Assembly (NCBI RefSeq): GCF_035474595.1
Contig: NZ_DATIND010000094.1
Location: 1-47,973 of the forward strand
Origin: Longimicrobium sp.
GTDB taxonomy: Bacteria; Gemmatimonadota; Gemmatimonadetes; Longimicrobiales; Longimicrobiaceae
DNA: 47,973 bases
Direction of reading: 5' to 3'
Below, piece by piece: positions 7,659 through 17,264 of the stretch. The stretch's first letter is position 1. Every line of letters starts with the position of its first letter. Under the pieces are notes generated by a model, which saw only the letters and a list, made by a program, of their open reading frames with translations, was not told where the DNA came from and made no database searches. A program made the translations under genes and the position numbers.

Positions 7659-8473
7659 ACGATCTCGAAGCCATCTCGCGGCTGGTGGAAGCACTCCGGC
7701 CGTGGCTCGCACAGCTGGTGATCGTCGGGGGATGGGCGCACCGGCTGCACCGGAGCCATCCGCTCGCGGATCCGCCATCGTACCTGCCGCTCCTCACGAG
7801 AGACGCCGATGTCGCGTTCTCCCCCACGGCGGCGCTGCAGGGTGACATGGCGGCGGCGCTGAAGGCGGCGGGATTCCACGAAGAGCTGTCGGGAGAGCAC
7901 ACGCCGCCGGTCAGCCAGTACTGGCTTGGCGAAGCGCAGCACGGTTTCTACACCGAGTTCCTGGCGCCGCTGCGTGGAAGCGGCGTCCGCCGCGACGGAC
8001 AGCCGGACGCGACGCTCGTCAGGGCGGGCGTCACCGCGCAACGGCTGCGGTACATGGACCTGCTTCTGCTGCACCCGCTCGCGGTCCGGCTCGGACGGGA
8101 GGTGGGGATGCCGCTGGAGAAGCCCGCGGAAGTGAACCTGGCCAATCCCGCCAGCTTCATCGCACAGAAGCTGCTCATCCAGAAGGAGCGCGCGCCCGGC
8201 AAGCGGCCGCAGGACGTGCTGTACATCCACGACACCGTCGAGCTGTTCGGCAACCATCTCGACGCGCTCCAATCGATGTGGAGAGACCAGCTGCGCCCGT
8301 CGCTCGCGGCTTCCACCGTCGATCGCGTCGAGCGGCTTGCCCGCCAACGCTTCACCGCCGTCGACGACGTGATCCGGACCGCTGCCCGCATCCCGCAGGA
8401 CCGCGCGCTCACTCCCGAGCGCGTCCGGGCCGTGTGCGCCTACGGCCTGGAGACCATCTACGGCACTGCGTAA
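7655..8473 (+). CDS. AbiEii-like nucleotidyltransferase (toxin partner)
   Basis: 272 aa; the ATG overlaps the upstream stop codon as ATGA, so translation is probably coupled. Near the N-terminus is LVIVGGWAHRLH (Gly25-Gly26) followed by LTRDADVAF with Asp50 and Asp52, the G-G plus D-x-D signature of minimal nucleotidyltransferases. The later segment ASFIAQKLLIQKER with Lys is also typical of AbiEii/GSL2 proteins, as is the helical C-terminus. AbiEii-type enzymes block growth during phage infection; some transfer nucleotides to tRNA ends. The target here is unknown. It ends just before a bidirectional hairpin shared with ahcY. Confidence 0.75.
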   Translation: MNDLEAISRLVEALRPWLAQLVIVGGWAHRLHRSHPLADPPSYLPLLTRDADVAFSPTAALQGDMAAALKAAGFHEELSGEHTPPVSQYWLGEAQHGFYTEFLAPLRGSGVRRDGQPDATLVRAGVTAQRLRYMDLLLLHPLAVRLGREVGMPLEKPAEVNLANPASFIAQKLLIQKERAPGKRPQDVLYIHDTVELFGNHLDALQSMWRDQLRPSLAASTVDRVERLARQRFTAVDDVIRTAARIPQDRALTPERVRAVCAYGLETIYGTA

Positions 8474-8498
8474 CACGATCCGCATCTCCCGACAAACA

Positions 8499-8532
8499 GC
8501 GGCGCCGGGCGAGAATCCTCGCCCGGCGCCGC
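8499..8532. terminator. Bidirectional hairpin between abiEii-like gene and ahcY
   Basis: Perfect 15-bp stem (8499-8513 with 8518-8532) and a 4-base loop, between convergent genes. A short CGTTTC follows on the plus strand. It probably ends transcription in both directions. Confidence 0.75.
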
Positions 8533-8540
8533 CGTTTCAT

Positions 8541-8572
8541 CGTACTTCCGTACTTCCGTGCTCTCGTACTTC
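8541..8572 (+). repeat. Tandem octamer tract (CGTACTTC) touching the ahcY stop codon
   Basis: Four units of eight bases (CGTACTTC, CGTACTTC, CGTGCTCT, CGTACTTC) run straight into the ahcY stop codon at 8573. One of seven such tracts in the window. Confidence 0.75.
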
Positions 8573-10060
<1,488 letters not shown>

Positions 10061-10084
10061 GGGCAATCTCCTGTGCTCGGGTTG

Positions 10085-10104
10085 ATGATGTGGATCTTCT
10101 GCTC
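10085..10104 (-). promoter_or_regulatory. Possible SahR-like operator half upstream of ahcY
   Basis: The minus strand reads GAAGATCCACATCATC here, 25 or more bases before the ahcY start. It closely resembles the palindromic GAAGGATACATCATCCTTC upstream of the ArsR-methyltransferase gene. Candidate shared operator; similarity judged by eye. Confidence 0.3.
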
Positions 10105-10155
10105 TATCTGCAGCCTCTGGAGCACGCGGCCTCGCCGGTCCCGCGGCGATCCCCA

Positions 10156-10179
10156 CGCACTCTCGCACTTCCGTACTTC
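10156..10179 (+). repeat. Tandem octamer tract (CGCACTTC)
   Basis: Three octamers (CGCACTCT, CGCACTTC, CGTACTTC). Unlike the other tracts, this one is over 300 bases from the gene it points to, with other repeats in between. Confidence 0.6.
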
Positions 10180-10287
10180 GATTGCGGGCATGTTTCTCCG
10201 CTACGCTCCGGGCCGGTCTGGCGGCGCATCCCTGATTCGGGTGCGATTCCGCGGGCCTCGCGCCACCCTCACCCCGCGCCGGAGGGC

Positions 10288-10319
10288 GCGACCCTCTCCC
10301 GTCCCGGGAGAGGGTGGCC
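10288..10319 (+). repeat. REP-like hairpin element
   Basis: CCCTCTCCCG and CGGGAGAGGG pair around a short loop. It is a relative of the hairpin inside the 57-bp repeat at 10388. Confidence 0.5.
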
Positions 10320-10387
10320 ATCCAGCATCAGCGCCAGCAAGAACCCTCGCTCATGCCCATGCTGGCTTGAAGCGCGGATCCCGCCGA

Positions 10388-10444
10388 GCTACCTCTCCCG
10401 GTACGGGAGAGGTGGACGGCCTAGGCCGGCCGGAGAGGGCGCGA
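10388..10444 (+). repeat. 57-bp repeat, copy 1
   Basis: Identical over 57 bases to 38169-38225. It contains a CCTCTCCC-GGTA-hairpin and a central GGCCTAGGCC palindrome. Together with the tract at 10499 it fills the 470-base gap between ahcY and the ArsR-type gene. No gene is seen in that gap. Confidence 0.85.
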
Positions 10445-10498
10445 TGCCGGACGATGCGCGTAGAAGGTGATGCACGCGCCCTGATCGCCATCTCCTCG

Positions 10499-10528
10499 CC
10501 CTGTCCCCTGTCCCCTGTCCCCTGCCCG
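10499..10528 (+). repeat. CTGTCCC tandem tract at the end of the ArsR-MT gene
   Basis: Four CTGTCCC/CTGCCCG heptamer-like units that end two bases before the stop codon of the ArsR-methyltransferase gene. Same polarity rule as the octamer tracts. Confidence 0.65.
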
Positions 10529-10530
10529 CC

Positions 10531-11478
10531 CTACCCCGCCGTCGCCCGCGCCGCGAAGAGCGCCGGCCCCTTCGCCGCGGGGTCCGCGGGGAGCGCGACG
10601 TAGCGGAAGCCGCCGAGGTCCGCGTCCGTCATCCACCCCTGCAGCTCGTCGGGCGCGAAGCCCAGCCACACGTGACCCATGGCCTGGCGGTACTCCTCGC
10701 GGTCGTGCGGCGTCATGTCCACCACCAGCAGCACGCCCCCGGGGCGCAGCACACGGCGGGCCTCGGCGAGCGCGGCGGCGGGCTCGGCCACGTAGTGCAG
10801 CACCAGGAAGAGCAGCGCCGCGTCCAGCTCGCCGTCGGCGATGGGCAGCGCCTCCAATTCTCCCGCGCGCACCTCCACGTTGGCGATGCCGTCCAGCCGC
10901 CCGTGCGCCGCCCCCAGCATGGCCGGCGATCCGTCGACGGCCACCACGCGGCGGACGAAGGGCGCGAGCGACTCGCTCACCTGCCCCGTCCCGCACCCCA
11001 GGTCGCCCACCGTCCACGCCGGGTCCAGCATCCCCAGCAGCCCCAGCAGGTCCGCGCGCCGGCCGAAGAGCTCCGCGCGCAGGCGGTCCCACTGCCCCGC
11101 CGCGGTGCTGAAGAACTCCTGCGAGCGCGTGCTGCGCTGGGCCAGGACGCTGCCGAGGCGCAGCACGTCCTGCTCCGCCGCCGGAAGCGACGCCACCTGC
11201 TCGCGCACCAGCGTCCACAGGCGCTTCGCAGACGGCTCCAGCCGGTCCAGGCTCATCCGGTAACGGCGGCTCGTTCCCTCCGCGCGGCTGGAGACCCAGT
11301 CCTCGTCGCCCAGCGTCTTCAGGTGCCGGCTGACGGTGGACTGGGGAAGCTGCACCACCGCGCAAAGCTCGCCCACGGTGAGCTCGTGCCGCTCCAGGAC
11401 CAGGAGCAGCCGGGAGCGCGTGCTGTCGGCCAGTGCCGACATGCGCTCGAAGATCGGGGGAGGCGCGAGAGTATTCAT
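10531..11478 (-). CDS. ArsR-family regulator fused to SAM methyltransferase (SahR-like)
   Basis: 315 aa. Residues 1-85 are an ArsR winged helix (ALADSTRSRLLLVLERHELTV, recognition helix LPQSTVSRHLKTL). From about 140 on is a class I methyltransferase fold: motif I VGDLGCGTGQVSE, acidic residue in RVVAVDGSPAML, and RRVLRPGGVLLVVDM. In Proteobacteria SahR has this same architecture, senses S-adenosylhomocysteine and represses methionine-cycle genes such as ahcY. Lying next to ahcY supports that role here. No metal-binding cysteines typical of metal sensors appear in the wHTH. It is inferred to bind SAH or SAM rather than methylate a substrate; that part is not shown. Confidence 0.8.
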   Translation of the reverse strand: MNTLAPPPIFERMSALADSTRSRLLLVLERHELTVGELCAVVQLPQSTVSRHLKTLGDEDWVSSRAEGTSRRYRMSLDRLEPSAKRLWTLVREQVASLPAAEQDVLRLGSVLAQRSTRSQEFFSTAAGQWDRLRAELFGRRADLLGLLGMLDPAWTVGDLGCGTGQVSESLAPFVRRVVAVDGSPAMLGAAHGRLDGIANVEVRAGELEALPIADGELDAALLFLVLHYVAEPAAALAEARRVLRPGGVLLVVDMTPHDREEYRQAMGHVWLGFAPDELQGWMTDADLGGFRYVALPADPAAKGPALFAARATAG

Positions 11479-11513
11479 CCGTATAACCGGATGGAAGGAT
11501 ACATCATCCTTCC
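11477..11513 (-). promoter_or_regulatory. Nested inverted repeats at the ArsR-MT start
   Basis: A perfect 8-bp inverted repeat GGAAGGAT/ATCCTTCC (11493-11500 and 11506-11513, 5-base spacer) lies 15-35 bases upstream of the start codon. A second, ATCCG/CGGAT (11477-11481 and 11488-11492), overlaps the start. Size and place fit an ArsR-family operator for self-repression. Confidence 0.55.
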
Positions 11514-11670
11514 CGCCGCGGCAAGGGCGGAAAACAGACCCGCACCGGGAGGCGCCGCTCCGCCGCGGTAGTCATCCTCCCGACGCGCGTCAGCATCCTC
11601 CCCTTGGTGCATCCGCCCGCGCCTCCGTAGCTTCCCGGCCGTCGCGACGAAACCGGTCACCGCGCCGGAC

Positions 11671-11708
11671 CACTCTCGCACCTTCGCATTTTCGCACTCT
11701 CGCACTCG
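11671..11708 (+). repeat. Tandem octamer tract before the acyl-CoA synthetase
   Basis: CGCACCTT, CGCATTTT, CGCACTCT and CGCACTCG in series, preceded by a partial unit, ending six bases before the ATG at 11715. There is no separate ribosome site, so the tract occupies its place. Confidence 0.7.
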
Positions 11709-11714
11709 GTTCCG

Positions 11715-13814
11715 ATGCTCGACAGCCTGCTCCGCCCGAAGTCCATCGCCGTCGTCGGCGCGTCGCGGACGCCGAACACCATCGGGTACCAGATCCTCGA
11801 CAACCTGCTGATCCACGGCTTCACCGGCGCCGTCTACCCGGTGAACCCGACGGCCGAGGCGGTGCACTCCATCCGCGCGTACCCGTCCGTCGAGGCGATT
11901 CCCGACGAGGTGGAGATGGCGGTGGTCGTCGTCCCCAAGCAGCACGTGTGCGCCGTGGCCGAGGCGTGCGGGCGGAAGGGGGTGAAGGCGCTGGTCGTCA
12001 TCTCCGCCGGCTTCAAGGAGGTCGGCGGCGCGGGCGTGGAGCGCGAGGCGGCGCTGCGCGACACCGTGCGGCGGTACGGGATGCGCCTCGTCGGCCCCAA
12101 CTGCATGGGGGTGCTGAACACCGCGGCCGAGGTGGCGATGAACGCCACCTTCGCGCCCAACATGCCGCCCGCCGGCCCGGTCGCCTTCCTCAGCCAGTCC
12201 GGCGCGATGGGCGTCACCATCCTGGACTACGCGGCCGAGTACGGCATCGGCATCTCGCAGTTCGTCTCGGTGGGCAACAAGGCCGACGTCAGCGGCAACG
12301 ACCTGATCGAGTACTGGGCGGGCGACGAGCGCACGCGCGTCATCCTCATGTACCTGGAGAACTTCGGGAACCCGCGCACCTTCACCCGGCTGGCGCGCGA
12401 GATCACCAGGACCAAGCCCATCATCGTGGTGAAGAGCGGCCGCTCGTCCGCCGGCGCGCGCGCGGCGAGCTCGCACACGGGCGCGCTGGCGGGCGCGGAC
12501 AGCGCCATCGACGCGCTCCTGCGCCAGTGCGGCGTGCTGCGCGCGGAAACGGTGGAGGAGATGTTCGACCTGGCGATGGCCTTCTCGCACCAGCCCATCC
12601 CGCGCGGCAACCGCGTGGCCATCGTCACCAACGCGGGCGGGCCGGGGATCATCATCGCCGACGCGTGCGAGGCGCACGGGCTGGCGGTGACGGAGCTGAC
12701 GGAGGCCACGCGCGCGCGGCTGGCCACGCAGCTTCCCGAGGAGGCGTCGGTGAACAACCCGGTGGACATGATCGCCTCCGCCACCGCGCAGTCGTACCGC
12801 CTGGCCGTCGAGGCGGTGCTGGAAGATCCGAATGTCGATGCCGTCATCGCCACCTTCGTCCCCCCGCTGGGCGTGCGGCAGGAGGACGTGGCCGAGGCGA
12901 TCGTGGACGTGGCGCGCGGGAGCGGCAAGCCCGTGCTGGCGGTGCTGATGGGGCGCGACGGGCTGCCGCAGGGCCTTGCCGAGCTGAACGCGGCGGGGAT
13001 CCCCGGCTACCGCTTCCCCGAGTCCGCCGTGCGCGCGCTGGCCGCGATGCACCGTCAGGGCGTGTGGCGGCAGCGCCCCGTCGGCGAGGTGCGCGAGTTC
13101 CCCGCGGACCGCGCCCGGGTGGAGCGCATCGTTGCCGCCGCGCGCGGCGAGGGGCGCGAGAAGCTGTCGGAGACGGAGGTGATGACGGTGCTGGAGGCGT
13201 ACGGCATCCCCACCGCCCCGCACCACGTGGCGCGGACGGTGGAGGACGCGGCCGCGGCGGCGGGGGAGATCGGATGGCCGGTGGTGCTGAAGGTCCTGTC
13301 GCCGCGCATCATCCACAAATCCGACGTGGGCGGGGTGGTGGTGGGGGTGGAGGACGAAGACGAGCTGCGGCGCGCGTGGACGCAGGTGGCGGTCGAGGCG
13401 CCGCGCCTCGCGGGGATCCCGGCCGGCGAGGTGGACGGCGTGCTGGTGCAGAAGATGGTGGGCGGGGGGAAGGAGACCATCGTGGGGATGACCAGCGACC
13501 CGCAGTTCGGGCCGGTGCTGATGTTCGGCCTGGGCGGGATCTACGTCGAGGCGCTGGGCGACGTCGTCTTCCGCGTGCAGCCGGTGACCGACGTGGACGC
13601 GCGCGACATGGTGCGCTCCATCCGCGGCGTGAAGCTGCTGCAGGGCGTGCGCGGCGAGCCGGCGAGCGACCTGGCCGCCGTGGAAGAGGTCATCGCCCGC
13701 GTCTCGCAGCTCGTCGGCGACCACCCGCAGATCCGGGAGATGGACGTGAACCCGTGGCTCGCCTTCCCCAAAGGCGGCGTGGCGGTGGACGGGCGGATCT
13801 CCATCCGCCCATAG
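11715..13814 (+). CDS. ADP-forming acetate/acyl-CoA synthetase, fused alpha-beta
   Basis: 699 aa. It interconverts acyl-CoA, ADP and phosphate with free acid, CoA and ATP. Residues 1-460 are the CoA-binding and ligase (alpha) part: IAVVGASRTPNTIGYQILDN, SAGFKEVGG, GPNCMGVLN, SQSGAMG, and catalytic His254 in ASSHTGAL. Residues from about 480 are the ATP-grasp (beta) part with PVVLKVLSPRIIHKSDVGGV, KETIVGM and MDVNPWL. No GNAT domain follows, so it is not the Pat-type protein acetyltransferase fusion. Monocistronic. Acetate versus branched or aryl acid specificity cannot be read. Confidence 0.93.
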   Translation: MLDSLLRPKSIAVVGASRTPNTIGYQILDNLLIHGFTGAVYPVNPTAEAVHSIRAYPSVEAIPDEVEMAVVVVPKQHVCAVAEACGRKGVKALVVISAGFKEVGGAGVEREAALRDTVRRYGMRLVGPNCMGVLNTAAEVAMNATFAPNMPPAGPVAFLSQSGAMGVTILDYAAEYGIGISQFVSVGNKADVSGNDLIEYWAGDERTRVILMYLENFGNPRTFTRLAREITRTKPIIVVKSGRSSAGARAASSHTGALAGADSAIDALLRQCGVLRAETVEEMFDLAMAFSHQPIPRGNRVAIVTNAGGPGIIIADACEAHGLAVTELTEATRARLATQLPEEASVNNPVDMIASATAQSYRLAVEAVLEDPNVDAVIATFVPPLGVRQEDVAEAIVDVARGSGKPVLAVLMGRDGLPQGLAELNAAGIPGYRFPESAVRALAAMHRQGVWRQRPVGEVREFPADRARVERIVAAARGEGREKLSETEVMTVLEAYGIPTAPHHVARTVEDAAAAAGEIGWPVVLKVLSPRIIHKSDVGGVVVGVEDEDELRRAWTQVAVEAPRLAGIPAGEVDGVLVQKMVGGGKETIVGMTSDPQFGPVLMFGLGGIYVEALGDVVFRVQPVTDVDARDMVRSIRGVKLLQGVRGEPASDLAAVEEVIARVSQLVGDHPQIREMDVNPWLAFPKGGVAVDGRISIRP

Positions 13815-14140
13815 CCGTTCCGCCCGCTCCCTCACGACGTTCTTGCCCACCCGCGGGCGCCGGCATCCTGCCCCGAACGGCGGCTCGCGCAAACGCGCCG
13901 ATTTTCTCGCAATCGTAGCCTCTGCGTGCCGGTACGCCGGCCAGCGACGGCTCACCTCGATTCGCGCCTGCGTCGAACGCCCGTTTCGCGGCAACCACCG
14001 CACCCGTTGACCGGGCGTGATCCGCGCCGCGGTGTCGAGGCGGATGCTGGCGCGGCGCTTGCTTCCACGCGCGCTCCGGACCGCCGCTGCTCCAGGCAGC
14101 GGCGGCACTCCGCGCTCGATCCCGATCAGTGGGGTTGGCC
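13815..14140. other. 326-base gap without a gene
   Basis: GC-rich leader region of the Ig-like lipoprotein gene. No convincing coding frame, hairpin or repeat was found, and no clear promoter. Confidence 0.5.
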
Positions 14141-17041
14141 ATGAACCTCCATCGCGCCCTCTCCCTCGCGCTCGCCGCCTTCGTGATCTCGGCCGTCGCC
14201 TCGTGCGCCGGCGACGGCGGCTCGCCGACCAGCTCCGGCCCCAACGCCTCGCCCGGCAGCCAGACGCGCCCGAACAGCACGCAGCTCGTGCTGGCGAGCG
14301 GCGGCAACCAGACCGGCGTCGCGGGCCAGCCACTGCCCAACCCGGTCGCGGTGCGCGTGCTCGACGCCACCTCGAGGCCGGTGTCCGGCGCCACGGTCAA
14401 CTTCATCGCCAGAGACGGCTCGGCGGACCCGACGCAGGCCAGCACCGACGCGGACGGCTACGCGCGAACCACCTGGACGCTGGGCACCGCCGCCGGCACG
14501 CAGGAGCTGCGCGTCTCCGGCACCGGCGGAACCACCCTCGTCGTCGGTGCGACGGCCGTCGCGCCGGCGAAGGTGGCGCGGGTGCAGGTGATCCCCGACT
14601 CGCTGGTGCTGTCCCAAGGCGCGACAGGCGGCTTCTCCGCTGTCGCGTACGACTCCACTGGAAACGCGCTGACCGGCCGCGCCATCACCTGGGCCTCATC
14701 CGACAGCGTGGTCGCCACGGTGAGCTCCACGGGCTCGGTGACCGCCGTGTCGCCCGGCGCCGCGACCGTGACGGCGACGGTGGAGGGCGTCGGCGGCACG
14801 GCGAAGGTGATCGTCTCCTCACCGCCGCGCGTGCGCGTCGCGAGGGTGAAGGTGGAGCCCGACTCGCTCGCGCTCCAGCCCGGGCAGACGGGCGACTTCA
14901 ACGCCGTCGGGTACGACTCCGCCGGGAACGTGCTCACCGGCCGCGCCGTCTCGTGGACGATCTCCGACTCCACGGTGGCGCACATTTCCGGTGAGGGCGC
15001 GGTGACGGCGCTGTCCGCGGGCACGGCGCGGGCGACCGCGACCGTGGAGGGCGTCAGCGGCACGGCGAAGGTGATCGTTTCCCCGCCGCCTCCCGCGACC
15101 GTCGCGCGGGTGGTCGTGTCGCCCGACTCGGTCGTGCTGCAGCCGGGCCACACCGCCGACCTGGACGCCGCGGCGTACGACGCCGAGGGGCACGTCCTCA
15201 CCGGCCGCGCGGTCACCTGGACGACGTCGGATTCCACCATCGCGCGCGTCGGCGCGGACGGCATGGTGACGGCGGTCGCGGCCGGCACGGCGCGGGCCAC
15301 CGCCACCGTCGAGGGCGTCGGCGGCACCGCGAAGGTGATCGTCGTCGCGCCGCCGCCCGCGGCCGTCGCGCGCGTCGCCATCGTCCCCGACTCGCTGGTG
15401 CTGGACGTGGGCGGCAAGGGCGACTTCGACGCGGTCGCCTACGACGCCGAGGGGCACGTCCTCACCGGCCGCGCGGTTGCCTGGACTTCGAGCGACAGCA
15501 CCGTGGCCGTGATCGGCGTCGGCGGCGCGGTGACGGCGCGATCACCGGGGAACGCGCGCATCTCGGCCACCGTCGAGGGCGTCAGCGGCTCGGCGATGGT
15601 GATCGTGCACACCCCGGTGCCGGCCATCGTGCGGGTGGAGGTCGTGCCCGACTCGCAGGTGGTGGTGATCGGGCACACGGCCGACTTCAGCGCCTTCGCC
15701 TACGACGCCACGAATCACATCGTCAGTGGTCTCGCCGTCACCTGGAGCATCTCCGAACCGACCGTGGCGCGCATCGGCCAGTATGGCCTGGTGACCGCGC
15801 TCGCCGCCGGGACGGCGCGCGTCACCGCCACGGTGGAGGGCGTGAGTGGCTCCGCGACGGTGCGGGTGATCGAGCAGCCGGTGGGAAGCGCCTCCGCGCC
15901 AACCAACACGACGCCCGATCTCCGTGCCGGGTATGACTACGTCTGCCGGCTGCGCTCGGGCATCATCCAGTGCTACGGCGACGATGACGAGGGCCAGCCC
16001 ATCGGCGAGCACCACGCCGCGAGCGGCAGCTTCGTTCAGCTGACCGCCGGGCAAACGCACGCCTGCGGGCTGCGCAGCGACGGCGTGGTGGAATGCTTCG
16101 GGTCCAGCCAGTACGGCGAGGCTCCGGCGCAGAAGCGCGCCGCCACCGGATCGTTCACCCAGGTGAGCGCCGGCCTGAACCACAGCTGCGCGATTCGCGG
16201 CGATGGCGCGATGGAATGCTGGGGGAACGATTCACACGGCGAGGCACCGCCGCTCTGGACCGCGCAGAGCGGGCGATTCGTGGTGGTGACGGCGAACGCG
16301 AACCGCACGTGCGCGCTGCGGAACGACGGAGTGGGGGAGTGCCGGGGCTTCCGCCTGGGAGACCCGTCCATCAGGATCCTCCCGGGCGGCTGGTACGTGA
16401 TGCTGGGGACGTCGACCGGCACCAGCTTCTGCCTGCAGCGGAATACGGGTGAGGAGGAGTGCTGGGGCGACCAGCAGGTGAACCTCGGCTCGGGACCGTT
16501 CGTGGATCTGACGGTGGGTGGAAATCAGGTATGCGTCCTCCGGCCCGACGGACACGCGAACTGCGCGGGCTACGCCCCATCGTGGCAGGGGCCGGGCGAG
16601 CGCAGCGTGACGGGGCCGGATGAGGGCAGCGTGACGCCGCGGACGTGGGCACGTCTCACCGCCGGGACGTATCACACCTGCGGGTTGCGGCGGGACGGCT
16701 ACTTCGAGTGCTTCGGGCTCCAGACGATCGGCTCGGACGCGCCCGACGTGGTCCCCTGGGCCGACACGCCCACGTCCGCCCCGAGCGGCGGGTCGGTGCG
16801 CGTCTCCTGGCGCGACATCAACTCGAACGAGCTGCGCACGGAGATCGACCGCAGCGTGGCCGATGCCGACGGCAATCCCACCACGTGGGCGCGTGCCGGC
16901 GTGCTGGGCGCGAACACCACGGGGTTCACCGACGGCCAGGCGACTCCCGGTGCGATCTACGTGTACCGGATCCGCGTGTGCAACAACGCGGGATGCTCCG
17001 GGTGGGCGCAGTCGAACGCGACGCGCTATCCGGCGGCGTAA
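14141..17041 (+). CDS. Lipoprotein with five BIG2 repeats and RCC1-like propeller repeats
   Basis: 966 aa. The ATG at 14141 gives a lipoprotein signal with lipobox Cys22 (ISAVASCAG). Residues 45-140 form an Ig-like (Big-1-like) domain with RDGSADPTQASTDADGYA. Five 88-aa BIG2 repeats follow, starting near 144, 232, 319, 407 and 495, each opening with a VARVxVxPDSLVL-like strand and closing with TATVEGVxGTAKVIV. From about 596 to 870 there are RCC1-like blades (SAGLNHSCAIRGDGAMECWG, AGQTHACGLRSDGVVECFG) with paired Cys. A fibronectin-like C-terminus (VRVSWRDINSNELRTEI) ends the protein. It is likely a surface or periplasmic adhesion or carbohydrate-contact protein; no enzyme motif. Confidence 0.85.
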   Translation: MNLHRALSLALAAFVISAVASCAGDGGSPTSSGPNASPGSQTRPNSTQLVLASGGNQTGVAGQPLPNPVAVRVLDATSRPVSGATVNFIARDGSADPTQASTDADGYARTTWTLGTAAGTQELRVSGTGGTTLVVGATAVAPAKVARVQVIPDSLVLSQGATGGFSAVAYDSTGNALTGRAITWASSDSVVATVSSTGSVTAVSPGAATVTATVEGVGGTAKVIVSSPPRVRVARVKVEPDSLALQPGQTGDFNAVGYDSAGNVLTGRAVSWTISDSTVAHISGEGAVTALSAGTARATATVEGVSGTAKVIVSPPPPATVARVVVSPDSVVLQPGHTADLDAAAYDAEGHVLTGRAVTWTTSDSTIARVGADGMVTAVAAGTARATATVEGVGGTAKVIVVAPPPAAVARVAIVPDSLVLDVGGKGDFDAVAYDAEGHVLTGRAVAWTSSDSTVAVIGVGGAVTARSPGNARISATVEGVSGSAMVIVHTPVPAIVRVEVVPDSQVVVIGHTADFSAFAYDATNHIVSGLAVTWSISEPTVARIGQYGLVTALAAGTARVTATVEGVSGSATVRVIEQPVGSASAPTNTTPDLRAGYDYVCRLRSGIIQCYGDDDEGQPIGEHHAASGSFVQLTAGQTHACGLRSDGVVECFGSSQYGEAPAQKRAATGSFTQVSAGLNHSCAIRGDGAMECWGNDSHGEAPPLWTAQSGRFVVVTANANRTCALRNDGVGECRGFRLGDPSIRILPGGWYVMLGTSTGTSFCLQRNTGEEECWGDQQVNLGSGPFVDLTVGGNQVCVLRPDGHANCAGYAPSWQGPGERSVTGPDEGSVTPRTWARLTAGTYHTCGLRRDGYFECFGLQTIGSDAPDVVPWADTPTSAPSGGSVRVSWRDINSNELRTEIDRSVADADGNPTTWARAGVLGANTTGFTDGQATPGAIYVYRIRVCNNAGCSGWAQSNATRYPAA
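14572..15880 (+). repeat. Five in-frame tandem repeats of about 264 bp
   Basis: Nucleotide repeats encoding the BIG2 domains, beginning near 14572, 14836, 15100, 15364 and 15625. The third and fourth units share long identical stretches (for example GGGGCACGTCCTCACCGGCC), suggesting recent duplication or gene conversion. Confidence 0.8.
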
Positions 17042-17179
17042 CCCCCCGGCACCACCGGCGTGACGGCGAGTGGCTACGTCCTGCGTCCAGCGAGCCGGCC
17101 GAGGCGCGCGCCACCTCTTCTGGCGCGTAGCGCCGGACGTGGGCCGGGCGGCGCCGGAACCGATCGTTGCACCGGACCC

Positions 17180-17234
17180 GAAGCCTCGCGTAGTTTGCGA
17201 GGCTTCCCGTCGTTGCTGCCCGGCCTCGGCCGCC
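17180..17234 (+). repeat. Dispersed two-hairpin repeat, copy C (diverged)
   Basis: Diverged member. Second hairpin gcctcgc/gcgaggc is preserved; the first hairpin loop is CGAG instead of TGAA. The end of the repeat faces the AAA gene start 30 bases later. Confidence 0.65.
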
Positions 17235-17264
17235 CTTCCGGATCTCCGACCTCCGCCATCTCCC

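Noticed and set aside
10061-10140. SAH riboswitch before ahcY
   Set aside because: Only a GAGGCTGCAG-like stretch is seen. The conserved core of the riboswitch and its pseudoknot could not be built.
11475-14333. Long open frame opposite the acyl-CoA synthetase
   Set aside because: Arg/His-rich shadow; the plus strand codes for a complete ADP-forming synthetase.
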